Shown here: in pieces, positions 10,328 through 21,784 of the stretch
Numbering within the stretch: the first letter of the stretch is position 1
Layout of the letters: each line of letters starts with the position of its first letter
Assembly (NCBI GenBank): GCA_016630905.1
Contig: WBMQ01000012.1
Coordinates: 1,116,001-1,180,000 of the forward strand
Direction: 5' to 3'
Length of the DNA: 64,000 bases
Origin: Capillidium heterosporum
Taxonomy: Eukaryota; Entomophthoromycota; Entomophthoromycetes; Entomophthorales; Capillidiaceae
The notes under the pieces: generated by a model
Database searches by the model: none
What the model was told of the DNA's origin: nothing
Seen by the model: only the letters and a program-made list of their open reading frames with translations
Program-made: the position numbers and the translations under genes

Positions 10328-11499
10328 TTATTCACTCTGTTCTAACCTCCCATCTTCCTCTTTGTTGTCTTCTACAGAACCTGCAGAGTAGGTATCCTGC
10401 TTCATCGGTTCTTCACGAGCATCTTCTTGGTTACCGTTGATGACATTGAAGGCCTGCCACTTGTAACTTTGGCACTTGTCGGCGTTCTTCAAATGATGCT
10501 GGATCAAGTAAGCTACAGCAGGGTGGGATAGTCCCGAGTATTCAGGACCTGAAGCAGCCGAGTTGCTAGGTTGGTCTCTAATTTTACGAGCCAGCTTTAT
10601 GACTTGAGCCCAAACACCTGATGAGGTGGTATCTTGGAATGGCTTGTTGGGGAGATCATCGGCTACTATCTCGTAGACGGGAGTAGGGCCATCATTGTCA
10701 AGGATTGTCAAGGTATATTTGGTGGAAGAAGTGGGGTTGATAGTGCTGCGGTAGTACCTACTAACTTTGTAGCCGATGGGATATATGTACCGCTGACTGT
10801 GGAAGCCAGCCCGTTGGTAGTCGATCTTTCCTAAGGAAAGAATGGTGAATGGTCCTACCGCCAACGGGTAGTTAGGTTTGTTGTCGGCATTGAGTAGGTC
10901 GCTCAAATTGACGGTGCGGGGTAGATCTCGGTCGTTGTTAGCCCTACGTTTGCGAGCTTGGGAAGCGGTCATCGGGGAGTTGCGGCTAGTGGGCTTGGAG
11001 TACTGGGGGACAGTCAAAGGTTCGGGGCGGTAGACAACTGATTCGCTGTCAGAGCTCTGGCTTTCGTACTCTTGCATCTGAAATTTTTAAAACTTTAACA
11101 AGCAATCACCTTACCTTTGCTAGTTCGGTGTCGGTATCTTCGTAGTCGGAAGAATTTTCATATAAGCCATAGTCGGTACTCTTTCCCTTGAGTAGCCTTT
11201 TGATAGCTCTACACGCATTTAATTTAAAATAAAACTTACAAAATACCTACTTCTTTTGAGTTTTCAACTTGCGTATTTCCACTTGCGAACTAGCTATCTT
11301 CCTAATCATCTTGTCGTACTCCTTTACAAAAATTTATTATATAGAAATGCCTCAAGTTTACCTCGCCCAAAATTAGAAACTCTCCTTTAAGTTGGTCATA
11401 TTTTTCGTAGTAGTGGCGTTCCTTACTTTCATCGTTGCTTTTGCCATACAACTGTTGTTTCTTGGAATGTTTCTTCTTCATAAAACTCATCGTATCCAT
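10328..11499 (-). CDS. TBRG1-like protein with FYRN and FYRC domains
   Basis: Four exons joined across introns 11322-11361, 11209-11250 and 11078-11114 give an in-frame 350-residue protein. An N-terminal Lys/Glu-rich coiled coil (KERHYYEKYDQLKGEFLIL) is followed by an acidic linker and a basic patch (ARKRRANN). The FYRN region then reads YPLAVGPFTILSLGKI...FHSQRYIYPIGYKVSRYY, and the FYRC region is VYEIVADDLPNKPFQ...YSGLSHPAVAYLIQHH...YKWQAFNV. The layout (coiled coil, then adjacent FYRN-FYRC) is that of animal TBRG1 (NIAM), a nuclear growth regulator, rather than of MLL methyltransferases, where the two domains flank other modules and a SET domain. The C-terminal tail is acidic. A nuclear chromatin-related role is inferred from the family. 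Confidence 0.85.
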
Positions 11500-12390
11500 C
11501 TATAGGTAGTAGGTTGGCTGATTCTTTTAAAAAGTTTTCAAAGTGCTGAAGCTCTATTTTATATGATGGATGAGCTATTGGATAAGATTGTTTGAGCTGA
11601 ATTTGACTTGAAAATATTTTTAGCTTGATTAAATTGAAGAACAGTAGTTGAAATTTCTATAACTAGACAGCTGTACTTCATATATAAGTGACAATTTCAA
11701 TATATAGATCAGCTAAAAGATTCGAATAATCTTTATAGTTATTAACTAGCTTTAATATATAAAATATATGAATATAGCGAATACCAAGTACTGTAAAGCA
11801 ATATGAAGATCTTCCAGAAAAAGAAACTTGAATTCCTAATTACCTGCCCAATAGCCTAAACTAAACACTATATTGTAATACATTTAATTTAAAACATTAA
11901 AACTTAAGGCATCTGGAGGGAACTCTATAGCTGTTCAACTGGGATACAGATATATATAGAGTTTGCTGAATTGAAATTTATATCAAACAAGAGACAGATA
12001 CCTATGGAAACACATCGACTGGACACTGAGACATTTCCATACAAGGTTAAGCCAACAACCCAATGCTAAACCATATCATTTCTTTATGGCTCATGTTAAA
12101 CACCTTTCCCTTATCAACTTCTGAGAGAATAGTTTATAGTACAAATAAAGGTAGGCCAAGTCGAACTTAGAAATAATTTGTATACAAAGTAAAATTATAT
12201 ATCTATCAAACGATAAATTTTATTATTAATTGATAAAATGTATGATAGAGTAAAGGATAAGGAGACAAGTAATAAAGTATCCTCAGCGACAGAAAGTTTC
12301 TAGTTAATTAACGAACAGTAACAAAAAACAGGTGCAAAGGACAGGTATGCATCAATTTTCAAAGTAAAAATATTGCCAAATCTCCAAATG
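11500..12390. other. intergenic, no gene seen
   Basis: AT-rich sequence with the TBRG1-like promoter at its left end and the ATPase 3' flank at its right. No coding or RNA feature recognised. Confidence 0.55.
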
Positions 12391-15300
12391 TTATCTAGTA
12401 TCGGTAGTCAAGACGCGAGCGGTTCGTACAGTAGGGTGCATCTGTAAGCCAGGGATGTTGGGGTTGTATCGAATAGGATTGAACTTCTGACGTAAGAAGA
12501 AGCGTAAGCACGAGTACAGCAACAAAACAATACCACCGATAATAGGCACGACAATATACTGGAAGGGGAACCCGGCCGTATTAAAGACGACTTGGACACC
12601 AGGCGTGTAGATGATGAAGAAGACTAAGGCGTATCCGATAGCTAAACCGATGAAGGATCGAATGTTGGTGATCATGTGCTTACCGAAGGGGTAGGTGATA
12701 CGGGCCTTGCAGGCAAATAAATTGAAACCTTGGACTATGGTAATCGACAAAAAGTAGACCGATTGTAACTGGGATAAAACGATAAGGAGCTGATCAGATG
12801 TGTATTCGATACCGGTCAACGTGGTGTAGGGCTGCTTGTTACTAGTATCAAAGAGACCGGCATTAGCCATGTTGATAGATTCAACGAAGCCGATGCCAAG
12901 GTGAGCAGCTACAAAGTAAGTCATGAAGTAAGCGGTCAACATCTCGATGACACCAGCTTCCAAGTAACCCCAGGAGAGTAGGTCCAGATCGACAACAACC
13001 TCGTCGTTGGTAGTTTCAAACTTAGCCTTCCAATAAGCGCCAGTGAATATTTGCTTAAAGTTGTGGATGAACTTTTGGAAACCAGAGGGATGAATCAACT
13101 CGCCAGTCTCGGGATCGGTCGTGGGTTGAAGTTGACGCTGCTGGTTACGACGGAATCGTTCGACACTGTCCTCATCAACAGGTTTTCTAGGCATGAGCTT
13201 CATAAGACCAGTCGAAGTTTCAGGCAAGTCCCAGGCGAAAGTTAAGGCGGCACAGAGTTCAAAGCCTAAATCGATACCCAAAATCAGAAGAGGATTGATG
13301 AAGAGAGGCATGGGTACGACGATGTAGAGCAGCTGGGGAATAACTTCAGGAATGGAGTGGGTGACGGTGTAGCGAATGGATTTCTTCAAGTTGGTGAAGA
13401 TGAGACGACCTTCTTCGATACCGTGTACGGTGGAGGCGAAGTTGTCATCCAAGAGAATCATGGAAGCGGCTTCCTTGGAGACATCGGATCCCGATTCGTT
13501 CATAGCGATACCTAAATCGGCTTTTTTAAGGGCAGGGGAATCATTGACACCATCACCAGTGACACCGACGATGTGACCCATCGACTGGGCACGCTTTACA
13601 ATTTCCAACTTGTGTTTGGGCGAAGTTCGAGCGAAGATGATTTCGTTCTTGGCGAAAATGTTGTCCCAGTCCTCATCAGATAAACTGTCGATCTTCTCAC
13701 CATGGATGACGACGGCGTCGTATTCGTCTTCGCGAATGGACTCGACGGGACGACCGGTAGACTTGGCAACCATCTGCTTGGTATCAGAGATGACCAAGTT
13801 GATTTTGCGACCGATAGCTTCAGCAGTTAAAGGGTGATCACCAGTTACCATCATGACACGGACACCAGCAGCACGGCATCGACCAATAGCTTCACGGACA
13901 CCGTGCTTAGGAGGATCTTCGAGGGAAGTTAAACCAACAAAGGTCAAATCGTAGGTGGGGTAGTTCTGGGTCTTCTTGTCGAATACGTATTCCTTGGTGT
14001 AGATATCTCCGGGCAAGTTCAGCTGGGCGAAGGCCAGGACACGGTGACCTTTACCAGCCATAAACTCGTAGGTTTCTCCAAATTTGGCCTTGTGTTCTTC
14101 TTCCAATGGGAGTACCTCACCTTCAACCAAGATGGTGTTGCAAAGTCGGAGTACACGCTCGGGAGCACCTTTCAAGAAGAGAGTCAGAGGTCCATTAGCG
14201 TGAGGGTACTGGGAGATAGTCATAGCCCACTTGTTGTCGGAGTTGAAGGGGATGTCGAAGACTCTAGGGTACTTGTTCTGTAGGTTGTCATAGTCGGAGA
14301 TGTTTTGAGCAGTGAAACGGACTAAACCAGTCTCAGTGGCATCACCAATGATTTGACGTTTGTCCAAAGGCACGTCGGTGCGGTCGAACTTGGCTCTGGA
14401 GTTGAGAGCAGAGTTCATCATTATTTCTTTGATACCGGGCGACTCGTTGGAGATAGGGTTACCGGCAGCACCCAAGTTACGCAAGGTGGAGTACAAGTTC
14501 AGAGAGGACCAGATGTTGGTAACCGTCATTTGGTTTCGGGTCAACGTACCAGTCTTATCGGTGGCCAACAAGGTGATAGCACCCAAGGTCTCTACACCCT
14601 GCAGATCCTTGACCAAGACGTTCCGAGCGGCCATACGTTTAGCGGCAATGGTCAACAACATAGTGACGGTAGCAGGCAAACCTTCGGGTACCCAGGCAGC
14701 GAAGACACCGATGGCGAAGTTCAAAGTATCCTTGATGTTACCGGTTCTAACGATACTCAAAATGAAAAAGATGACGGCGGTGATGGTTGCGACGGTAGCG
14801 ATGGCTTTGACAAAGTTGTTGATCTCGATGGAAAGTGGAGATGGGTTCTTCTTCTCACCGGAAGTCATGCCGGCAATCTGACCTAAGACAGTGCTATCAC
14901 CAATTTGAATGACGATACCGTAGCCTTCACCGGCGACGACCAAAGTGCCGTTGAAGGCCAAGTTGTGAGCTTCCAGTGGATTCTTCATGTCGTTTTCGAT
15001 GCTGCGACTCTGGGGTTCCGATTCACCAGTCAAGGAAGAGTTGTCAACCTTCATTTCGGACACGTTGAACATAAGTAGATCGGCGGGAATTTTATCACCC
15101 ATACGGACAAAGACGACATCACCGGGTACCAGTTCGGCGGCTTGGATTTGAGACAGGTTACCGTTCCTTACAGCTCTACACTGTTGGGGAATCATGCTGA
15201 GGAAGGATTCCAAGGCATCGGCCGATTTCTGGAGCTGGATAAACTCAATAAGAGCGTTCAGTAAGGATACACCAATAAGGATGGCACCCAAGTAAGAGGA

Positions 15301-15612
15301 GGAAAAGTTGTTGACGGGGTCGATACCGAACAAAATGAAGGTTAAAATACCGGCGACTATCAACAACAGGTTGAACAGGTTACCAACGCATTCTAGGAAT
15401 CGAACGATGGGGTGCTTCTTCTTGGCTGGAGACAGTACGTTGGGACCGTAGGCTTGGTGGCCGGCAGCTATATCCGACTCTGACAGACCAGCACTGGTAT
15501 CGGGTTTCTTGGTGTTGATCTGAGTCTTGTACCTCGTGCAGACATCTTCGATTGGGAGCAGATGCTCGTCGATGGTTATCTCCTTTTGCTTTGTTGACTT
15601 CTCTTTAGTCAT
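12391..15612 (-). CDS. P-type cation ATPase, animal-like IIC (Na,K/H,K-ATPase alpha) family
   Basis: A single-exon 1073-residue membrane pump. P-type landmarks are TGES (actuator), VPEGLPATVT (M4), DKTGTLT (phosphorylated Asp), KGAPERV, MMVTGDHPLTAEAIG and TGDGVNDSPALKKADLG. Ten membrane segments can be placed, and the M7-M10 part follows Na,K-ATPase alpha (LSWGYLEAGVIEMLTAYFM beside the animal AYGQIGMIQALGGFFTYF region). No beta subunit gene is in the window, and the animal SYGQ beta-contact is SWGY. In M5 the sequence is YTVTHSIPEVIP, with His where Na,K-ATPase has Ser775 and H,K-ATPase has Lys. In M6 it is IDLGFEL, keeping Asp804 but with Glu at the Asp808 position. Alkali-cation transport at the plasma membrane is likely; the exact ions are unknown. 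Confidence 0.94.
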   Translation of the reverse strand: MTKEKSTKQKEITIDEHLLPIEDVCTRYKTQINTKKPDTSAGLSESDIAAGHQAYGPNVLSPAKKKHPIVRFLECVGNLFNLLLIVAGILTFILFGIDPVNNFSSSYLGAILIGVSLLNALIEFIQLQKSADALESFLSMIPQQCRAVRNGNLSQIQAAELVPGDVVFVRMGDKIPADLLMFNVSEMKVDNSSLTGESEPQSRSIENDMKNPLEAHNLAFNGTLVVAGEGYGIVIQIGDSTVLGQIAGMTSGEKKNPSPLSIEINNFVKAIATVATITAVIFFILSIVRTGNIKDTLNFAIGVFAAWVPEGLPATVTMLLTIAAKRMAARNVLVKDLQGVETLGAITLLATDKTGTLTRNQMTVTNIWSSLNLYSTLRNLGAAGNPISNESPGIKEIMMNSALNSRAKFDRTDVPLDKRQIIGDATETGLVRFTAQNISDYDNLQNKYPRVFDIPFNSDNKWAMTISQYPHANGPLTLFLKGAPERVLRLCNTILVEGEVLPLEEEHKAKFGETYEFMAGKGHRVLAFAQLNLPGDIYTKEYVFDKKTQNYPTYDLTFVGLTSLEDPPKHGVREAIGRCRAAGVRVMMVTGDHPLTAEAIGRKINLVISDTKQMVAKSTGRPVESIREDEYDAVVIHGEKIDSLSDEDWDNIFAKNEIIFARTSPKHKLEIVKRAQSMGHIVGVTGDGVNDSPALKKADLGIAMNESGSDVSKEAASMILLDDNFASTVHGIEEGRLIFTNLKKSIRYTVTHSIPEVIPQLLYIVVPMPLFINPLLILGIDLGFELCAALTFAWDLPETSTGLMKLMPRKPVDEDSVERFRRNQQRQLQPTTDPETGELIHPSGFQKFIHNFKQIFTGAYWKAKFETTNDEVVVDLDLLSWGYLEAGVIEMLTAYFMTYFVAAHLGIGFVESINMANAGLFDTSNKQPYTTLTGIEYTSDQLLIVLSQLQSVYFLSITIVQGFNLFACKARITYPFGKHMITNIRSFIGLAIGYALVFFIIYTPGVQVVFNTAGFPFQYIVVPIIGGIVLLLYSCLRFFLRQKFNPIRYNPNIPGLQMHPTVRTARVLTTDTR

Positions 15613-15693
15613 ATCTATTGCTAGTAGGAAACGTTTCGAAGTGGATTAGATGAATTAAGAATTAAAAAGTGAGAATTTGTATTAGGTGGGTGT

Positions 15694-15701
15694 CTTTTAT
15701 A
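15694..15701 (-). promoter_or_regulatory. TATA box of the ATPase gene
   Basis: TATAAAAG on the minus strand, about 80 bp upstream of the ATPase start codon. Confidence 0.5.
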
Positions 15702-18700
15702 CGAATGGCAACTATTAGATAAGTTTGTTTCTAGTTAAGATGGAGTAAACTAGAAATAGTTGGAGAGCTCTTAATTTGAGAGTTGCTGAAAAGGGAATGG
15801 GAAATTTTTATCAAGAAACTGGTCAAAAATTTATCACCTAAACTTGCCAAACTAACGGTAGAACTATTTGTTTATTTGGTTGAGGTGTCCAGGAGCCTCA
15901 GAATTATACCTGCCATTTAGCTTTTCTAAATTTAGGTGCTAGCTTCTAATTGATCCTAAATCTTATCGCGTAGTTTTAGAGAATAAACTGTACGGTGCTT
16001 AAAGCAGTGTAGACATAGGTGAAATTACAGTAAGCTTAAACCAGTACACGTAAGATAAAGAGCAGTGGACCTGTAGAACCTATACTTTGCTATAGGACTA
16101 ACGGCTTAATATTTGAGCACTCTGGAATTGTACCCATTAATTTTCACGTTATTTAGACCAGCTGTCCTCGATCCAAACCTGAAAAATTTTACTGGAAAGA
16201 ATCCGCCCAATTACCAACCCCAAACTTTCTAACCAATAAATCATGCTGTTTGGACGCCATGCAACTCCCTATTCACCTAAACTTTACCGAATTAAAGTTT
16301 ACAATCCCCACAACGTCTAATGAATAAGCGATGATCTAATAGTTAAGGCAACGTATTAGATGTGGGCACCAATAAAGACTACTTATACCTCAGTGAATAA
16401 ACTTTGAGATGTATACAAAAATATCCCCGTACTATTTTTGCAACTCACCCAAACGTTGGATGCAACACTTGTCACCAAGATACATTTCACCTAGCTGACT
16501 TTGTCTTTACTCCCCAAGTCAATTTTCATAGTCAGGTGTCCATTTGAATACTAATTATCGGAATAAAAGGTGTAAATATTAGATGCTTCATTACAAACAC
16601 TACTATATATATATGGATTTATTGCAATTAACGTGGCTCAAGCTACCATAAACTACCATTTCCTAAGCCATACTTTTATCGTATAAATAGCTGATATTAT
16701 CCATATTTGAAAACCATGCAAGTCACGCTCTCAATAAGAAGGCTTTATTATCAGGTAACGCAAAGGTTTATTATGAAGATTCTGCATGAAAGGATAAAGG
16801 AATAGTCAACATTCTCAATCTAAAAGATGATGCAGGATTAACCCCTAGCATCATACAAGTCAAAAATAATTTCCCCTAATGTCGATAGATTCTCTGGCAA
16901 GATAAAGGGTATATCTTTGAAGCTATCGAGATAAAAGTTTTATACACAACAACACAGCAATTCTGGTTATGAATTCTGAAAATCCTTTATATTTTTACGA
17001 TAGCTATTTCAACTATCTTTCAAAGTTTGATAAATTGGGTTTGAATAAGAGTTTTGCACACCTTTCGTACTACCTGATATCGTAAGTAAAAGCTTTTCTA
17101 TCACCAAATGCAATGTGGTAAGCATCATACATGGTGTCGATGTAGCCGTCACAAGATAGTAGGGGCTAATCCTTTGCAATATAGACCGTGAAATTTTAGT
17201 AATAAAGGCTTGGCTCTATTGATGCCGTTAGTATCCATAATACTATGGCAAATCGCATTGTCAGAACCAATTTGTCAAAGTAGTGTAGTACAAATATGGT
17301 AAAATTCTACATGTGCCCCTATACATTTATCCTTACTTTGCCACTTATAAAGTACAAAGACGAAACAATAATAGCAAATTCTAAAATATAGACAATTGCC
17401 AACTCTCTATCTTGTATTCATCCATTATACAATGATCTTGAAATCTACATGTGTGATATATTACTATATTAGCTAAAAATACTAAAGTTATACGGCCAAA
17501 ATTTGGCTTAAAATCAGTAGATAGGCTTAATACCAGCCTGTTGGCATCTCCAAATAAAAGAACTTTGGAAAAGTCTAGACGGGAACTTTCTGATTTAGAA
17601 AGTTTACAATCAACTTTCCATAAAGTCGGTTGATTCACTCAATAGTATTGAAGAATTAGATAAAATTGATACGTCCTATTCGATTCTTAATAGCTGCATA
17701 GAGACTTTGGCAAGTTTTTTATAAAATTTTGGATAAATGTCTACCTCCATTTAGGCACTTAGTAATAGAAGTACCGGTATATACTTGAAAGCAACTTGAA
17801 TTAATGATGGCTTCACAAAATATATAGTAGATGTAGTTATATTGTAGTGATTTGGAGCTAAGAACTGTTAGCTTCCTACTGGATTTTGTCAAAGTATCAT
17901 AGATATCGGCACATTTTGAATACCATCCTTGGAAGTTTAAAATAATCCGTTCCAGAAATATGGCAGACCCTTCAAATCTAATTGAAATAATTTGTCAATT
18001 CTATAAGAACATATTTTAAACTTTCAAGAAATCAATTTCCAATTGAGAAGCAGTACAAGTCAGGTTTGCTTTAGAGCGAATGAATATAAACGGTGTAGGC
18101 CTTTATTAAAGAGCCCAAAGCTACTACCAGTCAGAAATGGTATCTTGAAAGCTAAGGACTCGACTTATAGAATTATAATCATAAAATTAATTTCAAACTA
18201 GATCAGACTGGGACTGATTATTTGTAAGGAGAATAGCGATAAGTGTGATTTTGGAAAGTATAGAAAGGATGGATACCCAATATTGGTTTACAACAATAAG
18301 TTGATAATTTCCTTTGTTGGATAGATGATAAAGATAAATAAAGAATTGTTTTGGATGCAGAAACATTACTATATTTGATAAGTTACAGTTTTAGCAATGA
18401 ATTGACCGAGAATCAAGTAGGTACACAAAAGGCAAGCTGATTAAACTGATCATTGAAATACTTCATACCCAAGACGATCTAATCCCATCCTAGGCTAACT
18501 AAAAGCTTTGTTACAAGGCTAATGTTGTCTGTCAGATAAAGTACTCACCGATTGACTTTTATATAGATGCCTACTAGGGTGCTCACCTTCTGAAATAATA
18601 TATATATTAATTGAATAGTTGATAACAATATATTGGAAAGTTAGGTAGAATGCTTATCAATCAATATAAAGTTTATAAAAATCGATGAGATGATAGATGA

Positions 18701-19868
18701 ATCACAGTTGAAATGTTGAGTAATGTATTCATACGCTGTTATAGTAGCTGTAGAATGTGATGAGAAGAAAAATATGCCTTTATGTAAGTATTGGCTATGT
18801 AGAAGCCGTAGACTTAAAAGCTATAAATATTGGTAGGATCATTAATCTATCTAGAAAAAGATGCAAGTGAAGTAGCTTTCTGTTAATCAAAGGTATAGAT
18901 AATGTCGGCACTATGGCTGACTTTGATGCCAAAGGTAAGTGAACTTCCCATTCATAAATATAAAGAACATAGTTTTGACAAGATGATCAAGTACCTTGGT
19001 ATCTATATTAAACATGTATTCTTCTAAATCTGCGGTCTTCAGCCTTAAGACCTGATAAAGTTTCAATAAAGTCTTTTGTAAGCTTAATGCACAATCTATT
19101 ATAAAAATACCACTCTTAAAATATTTGTTGTGTCAAAGGGATCTAGACTGAAAAATGGCGTATTGTTGATCTAGGTTTTCTACTTATACTAGCTTTTAGC
19201 ATCCACTTTTCGATTGTATAGATCAATACATCGAAAATGAAATTGAAACATTTGCTAGGATCTAGAATAAAAAGAATATATTTAGGTTATTTATAGATAA
19301 TTGAAAAGCTTCCTAACAAAAGCATTTACTTTGAATTAATACAATTTCATATAATGTCTAAATATAAGGCCAAATCTGCTATTAAAAATGTACCAAAGAA
19401 AATAGCTCTGGTCGAGATGAAGACCTACAGTTCTGAAAGTAGACTATTTCTTGAAAGTCTAGAAATAAGATTTATTATAGTTTAAATATGTATATAATTT
19501 TAGCTATATGTATAAATAGCCTACTCCTTTATAATCACTTTAAATGGAAAAATATACATATTGGTCTGTCATGATAAAGTTAACAGTGGATGCGTATACC
19601 TCTCAAATTGAAACTCTAAAGAGCCCAAGCCTAAAGCTATGTCAAGAGGCGAAATTTGCTCAAATATCTGCCAATTAAATACACTGCTATCTAGCTAAAT
19701 TAACTTTACAATATTTAGGAGATATAGGAGATGTCTACTGTAGAATCGGATTGGTGAAACAGGGGACTAGCCTGCATTCAACGTCTGCAGTCCAATCTAA
19801 ATTTCAGGGAAATTTTGGGGTATATCGAATTCGCAAAAACTTTGGAATCTAGTCCCTAAATTTCACAG
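15702..19868. other. gene-poor AT-rich interval
   Basis: More than 4 kb without a convincing gene on either strand. I searched by eye for tyrosinase copper-site phrases, tRNA boxes and long repeats and found none. One possible membrane-protein exon pair near 16969-17300 is listed separately. A short open stretch at 18913, followed by a GTAAGT donor (MADFDAK then GTAAGT), has no in-frame continuation I can find. Confidence 0.5.
16969..17300 (+). other. possible exon pair of an unrecognised or decayed membrane protein
   Basis: An ATG at 16969 opens a 113-nt frame beginning MNSENPLYFYDSYFNYLSKF that runs straight into a perfect GTAAGT donor at 17082. A matching acceptor at 17199 continues in phase with NKGLALLMPLVSIILWQIAL, a good membrane segment, then reaches a stop near 17300. 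The putative intron (118 nt) is longer than the local norm. No family is recognised. It may be a short membrane protein, a remnant of a larger one, or chance. Confidence 0.2.
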
Positions 19869-19874
19869 TATAAA
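19869..19874 (+). promoter_or_regulatory. TATA box of tyrosinase copy 1
   Basis: TATAAA (context AGTATAAAAGTG), 53 bp upstream of the start codon at 19922. Confidence 0.6.
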
Positions 19875-19921
19875 AGTGAAGATCGACTTCCAAAGTTACG
19901 ATAGTACTAAAATCAACTAAT

Positions 19922-21137
19922 ATGAAAAATATATTCTACCTAATCACTGTATTAACTACCTTAATCAACCTAACCCAGGGTCAAAACTGTGCCAATCCAG
20001 TTCGGCGTCCTGAGATCCGGGAGCTTTCCTACGCCCAACGAATGAAATTCTTCGCCGCTGTCAAGACTTTACGGAACTTTGGTGGAGTGGATGTCTTCTC
20101 TCAATCTTGCACTACTCACAATAATTATCAAACTTCAGCCCACGGTATTCCAGCATTCCTGCCTTGGCACCGTGAGTACCTACGCAGGTATGAGAAGGCG
20201 CTGCAGAAGGTGGACAAGACCATTGTTTTACCATACTGGGACTGGTCCAAAGACTCTCAAGCTCCTGAAACATCTTTAGTACTAAATGCTACTAACTTTG
20301 GTGGAAACGGGAAGAGCAGAAGTGGGTACTGCGTCACCGATGGCTACTTTGCAAATTTCCCCATGACAGTACCCAACAAACACTGTCTCAGGCGAGACTA
20401 CGATGGTGGCAATGTCATCTCTTCCTTCTACTCATCTGAAGCTCTGGAGCTGATTATTCGTAGGTCAGCGAATTACGACCAATTTAGAACCGGACTGGAG
20501 GGAGTCCCTCACGGTACCGTTCATGTCAATATCGGTGGCGACAACGGTGACTTCTCGCAGATGTACTCCCCAAATGACCCCATCTTCTATTTACACCATT
20601 GCTTTATCGACATGCTGTGGGCCGAGTGGCAGGCAAGAAATCCAACCTTGGCCAACACCTATGGCGGTAGGGCCAACGGTAGGGTCGTTTCTGTCAATGA
20701 TAACATGCTCCCCTTCAACGTTAGAGTCTCCCAGACCTTCAACACCAAATCTGCTGACTACTGTTACACCTACTCGCGATTTACCGTCAACATACCGGGG
20801 ACATCAAACCCAAAGTTAAGGCGTAGAGCTGACATCACTTCGGCTGACGACACAAATCATGTTGAGCATCATCAAGAATGCCACCGTATCATACATTCTG
20901 CCTGATGTCAAAAACAATATTTCAAAGGGTAGAAACTATAAAAGAGTCAAGGTCGGTCCTAGGGATCGCTCAAGGAAGCGTATCATCCGTACCCCCAACC
21001 CACTACCTGATGCCTACCTCAAGCGCAACAACCTTGATGTGACTATTATAAGGCAGATCGAAACCGAGTTGAGCTTGATGACCGAGATCTATAACGCCGA
21101 TAATACTTATACCCCGGTGGCTGATATTAAGTCTTAA
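19922..21137 (+). CDS. secreted tyrosinase copy 1, single frameshift before the C-terminal tail
   Basis: Tyrosinases are type-3 copper enzymes that oxidise phenols to quinones, feeding melanin synthesis. The first frame (19922-20905) encodes a signal peptide (MKNIFYLITVLTTLINLTQG) and the full catalytic domain. Its CuA site is THNNY...AHGIPAFLPWHREY; its CuB site is PHGTVHVNIGGDNGDF...FYLHHCFID. It also has a dibasic LRRR stretch typical of a processing boundary. The C-terminal tail shared with copy 2 (RTPNPLPDAYLKRNNLD) continues in another frame, 20859-21137. The switch needs loss of one base (or gain of two) between about 20825 and 20860. A GTTAAG intron at 20815-20866 would restore phase but would remove the LRRR region that copy 2 keeps. 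The gene may still yield an active but altered-tail enzyme, or the shift may be a base-calling error. Confidence 0.85.
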
Positions 21138-21784
21138 ATAGTATCTATATGAACTAATAAAATTTTGCATTTTAATATATGAATGTTTCCTACTGTTCTA
21201 ATTTTAACTTATATGCATAATTAGCATGTTGGTAATAGTCTCAAATGCCTGGTGTAATATACTTGAAATTCCATATATATATAGTTTACAAGGGTAGTAT
21301 CACCATTTACACCCTTTCTTATGAGAGTAAAATTCTGTCAAATTTCGGGATATTTTTAGTAATATCCTTTTTGAACATAGCTCTGTTTGTCTTTGAAAGA
21401 TTATAGTGTAGAACTATCTAAAAGTCGACTCTACCTCCAATAATCAAGGTTTTCATATTAAACTTTCAAGCCTTGGCTAAACTAATACAGTTATATACGG
21501 AAAATCTAAATTAAGCTAGGTAATAAGCATATACTCATATGCTTAAAACAACGGATAGCTGTGCAATGACTGCGAAGACAGTACAAAGCTATTCTTTGAC
21601 AGGGATTTGCAAGAATGAAGAGTGAGTCACCAACTTTTATGGATCAAAAAATTTCCTACCAACTTTGACAGCCTATAAAATGGCAAACTGGCCAAATTTA
21701 AACTTAACAACTTCAGATTGAGAAAATATTTTTTGGACATCCGTTTCAAAGCAGTGACTTGAAGAATAACCAAATTAAAGCAAC
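21138..21784. other. intergenic, no gene seen
   Basis: 3' flank of tyrosinase copy 1 (an AATAAAATTTTG stretch about 20 bp after the stop may be the poly(A) signal) and 5' flank of the ArgRS gene. Confidence 0.55.

Noticed and set aside
14353-14886. Two long plus-strand open frames opposite the ATPase gene
   Set aside because: They are antisense shadows of a highly conserved coding sequence, with no motif of their own.
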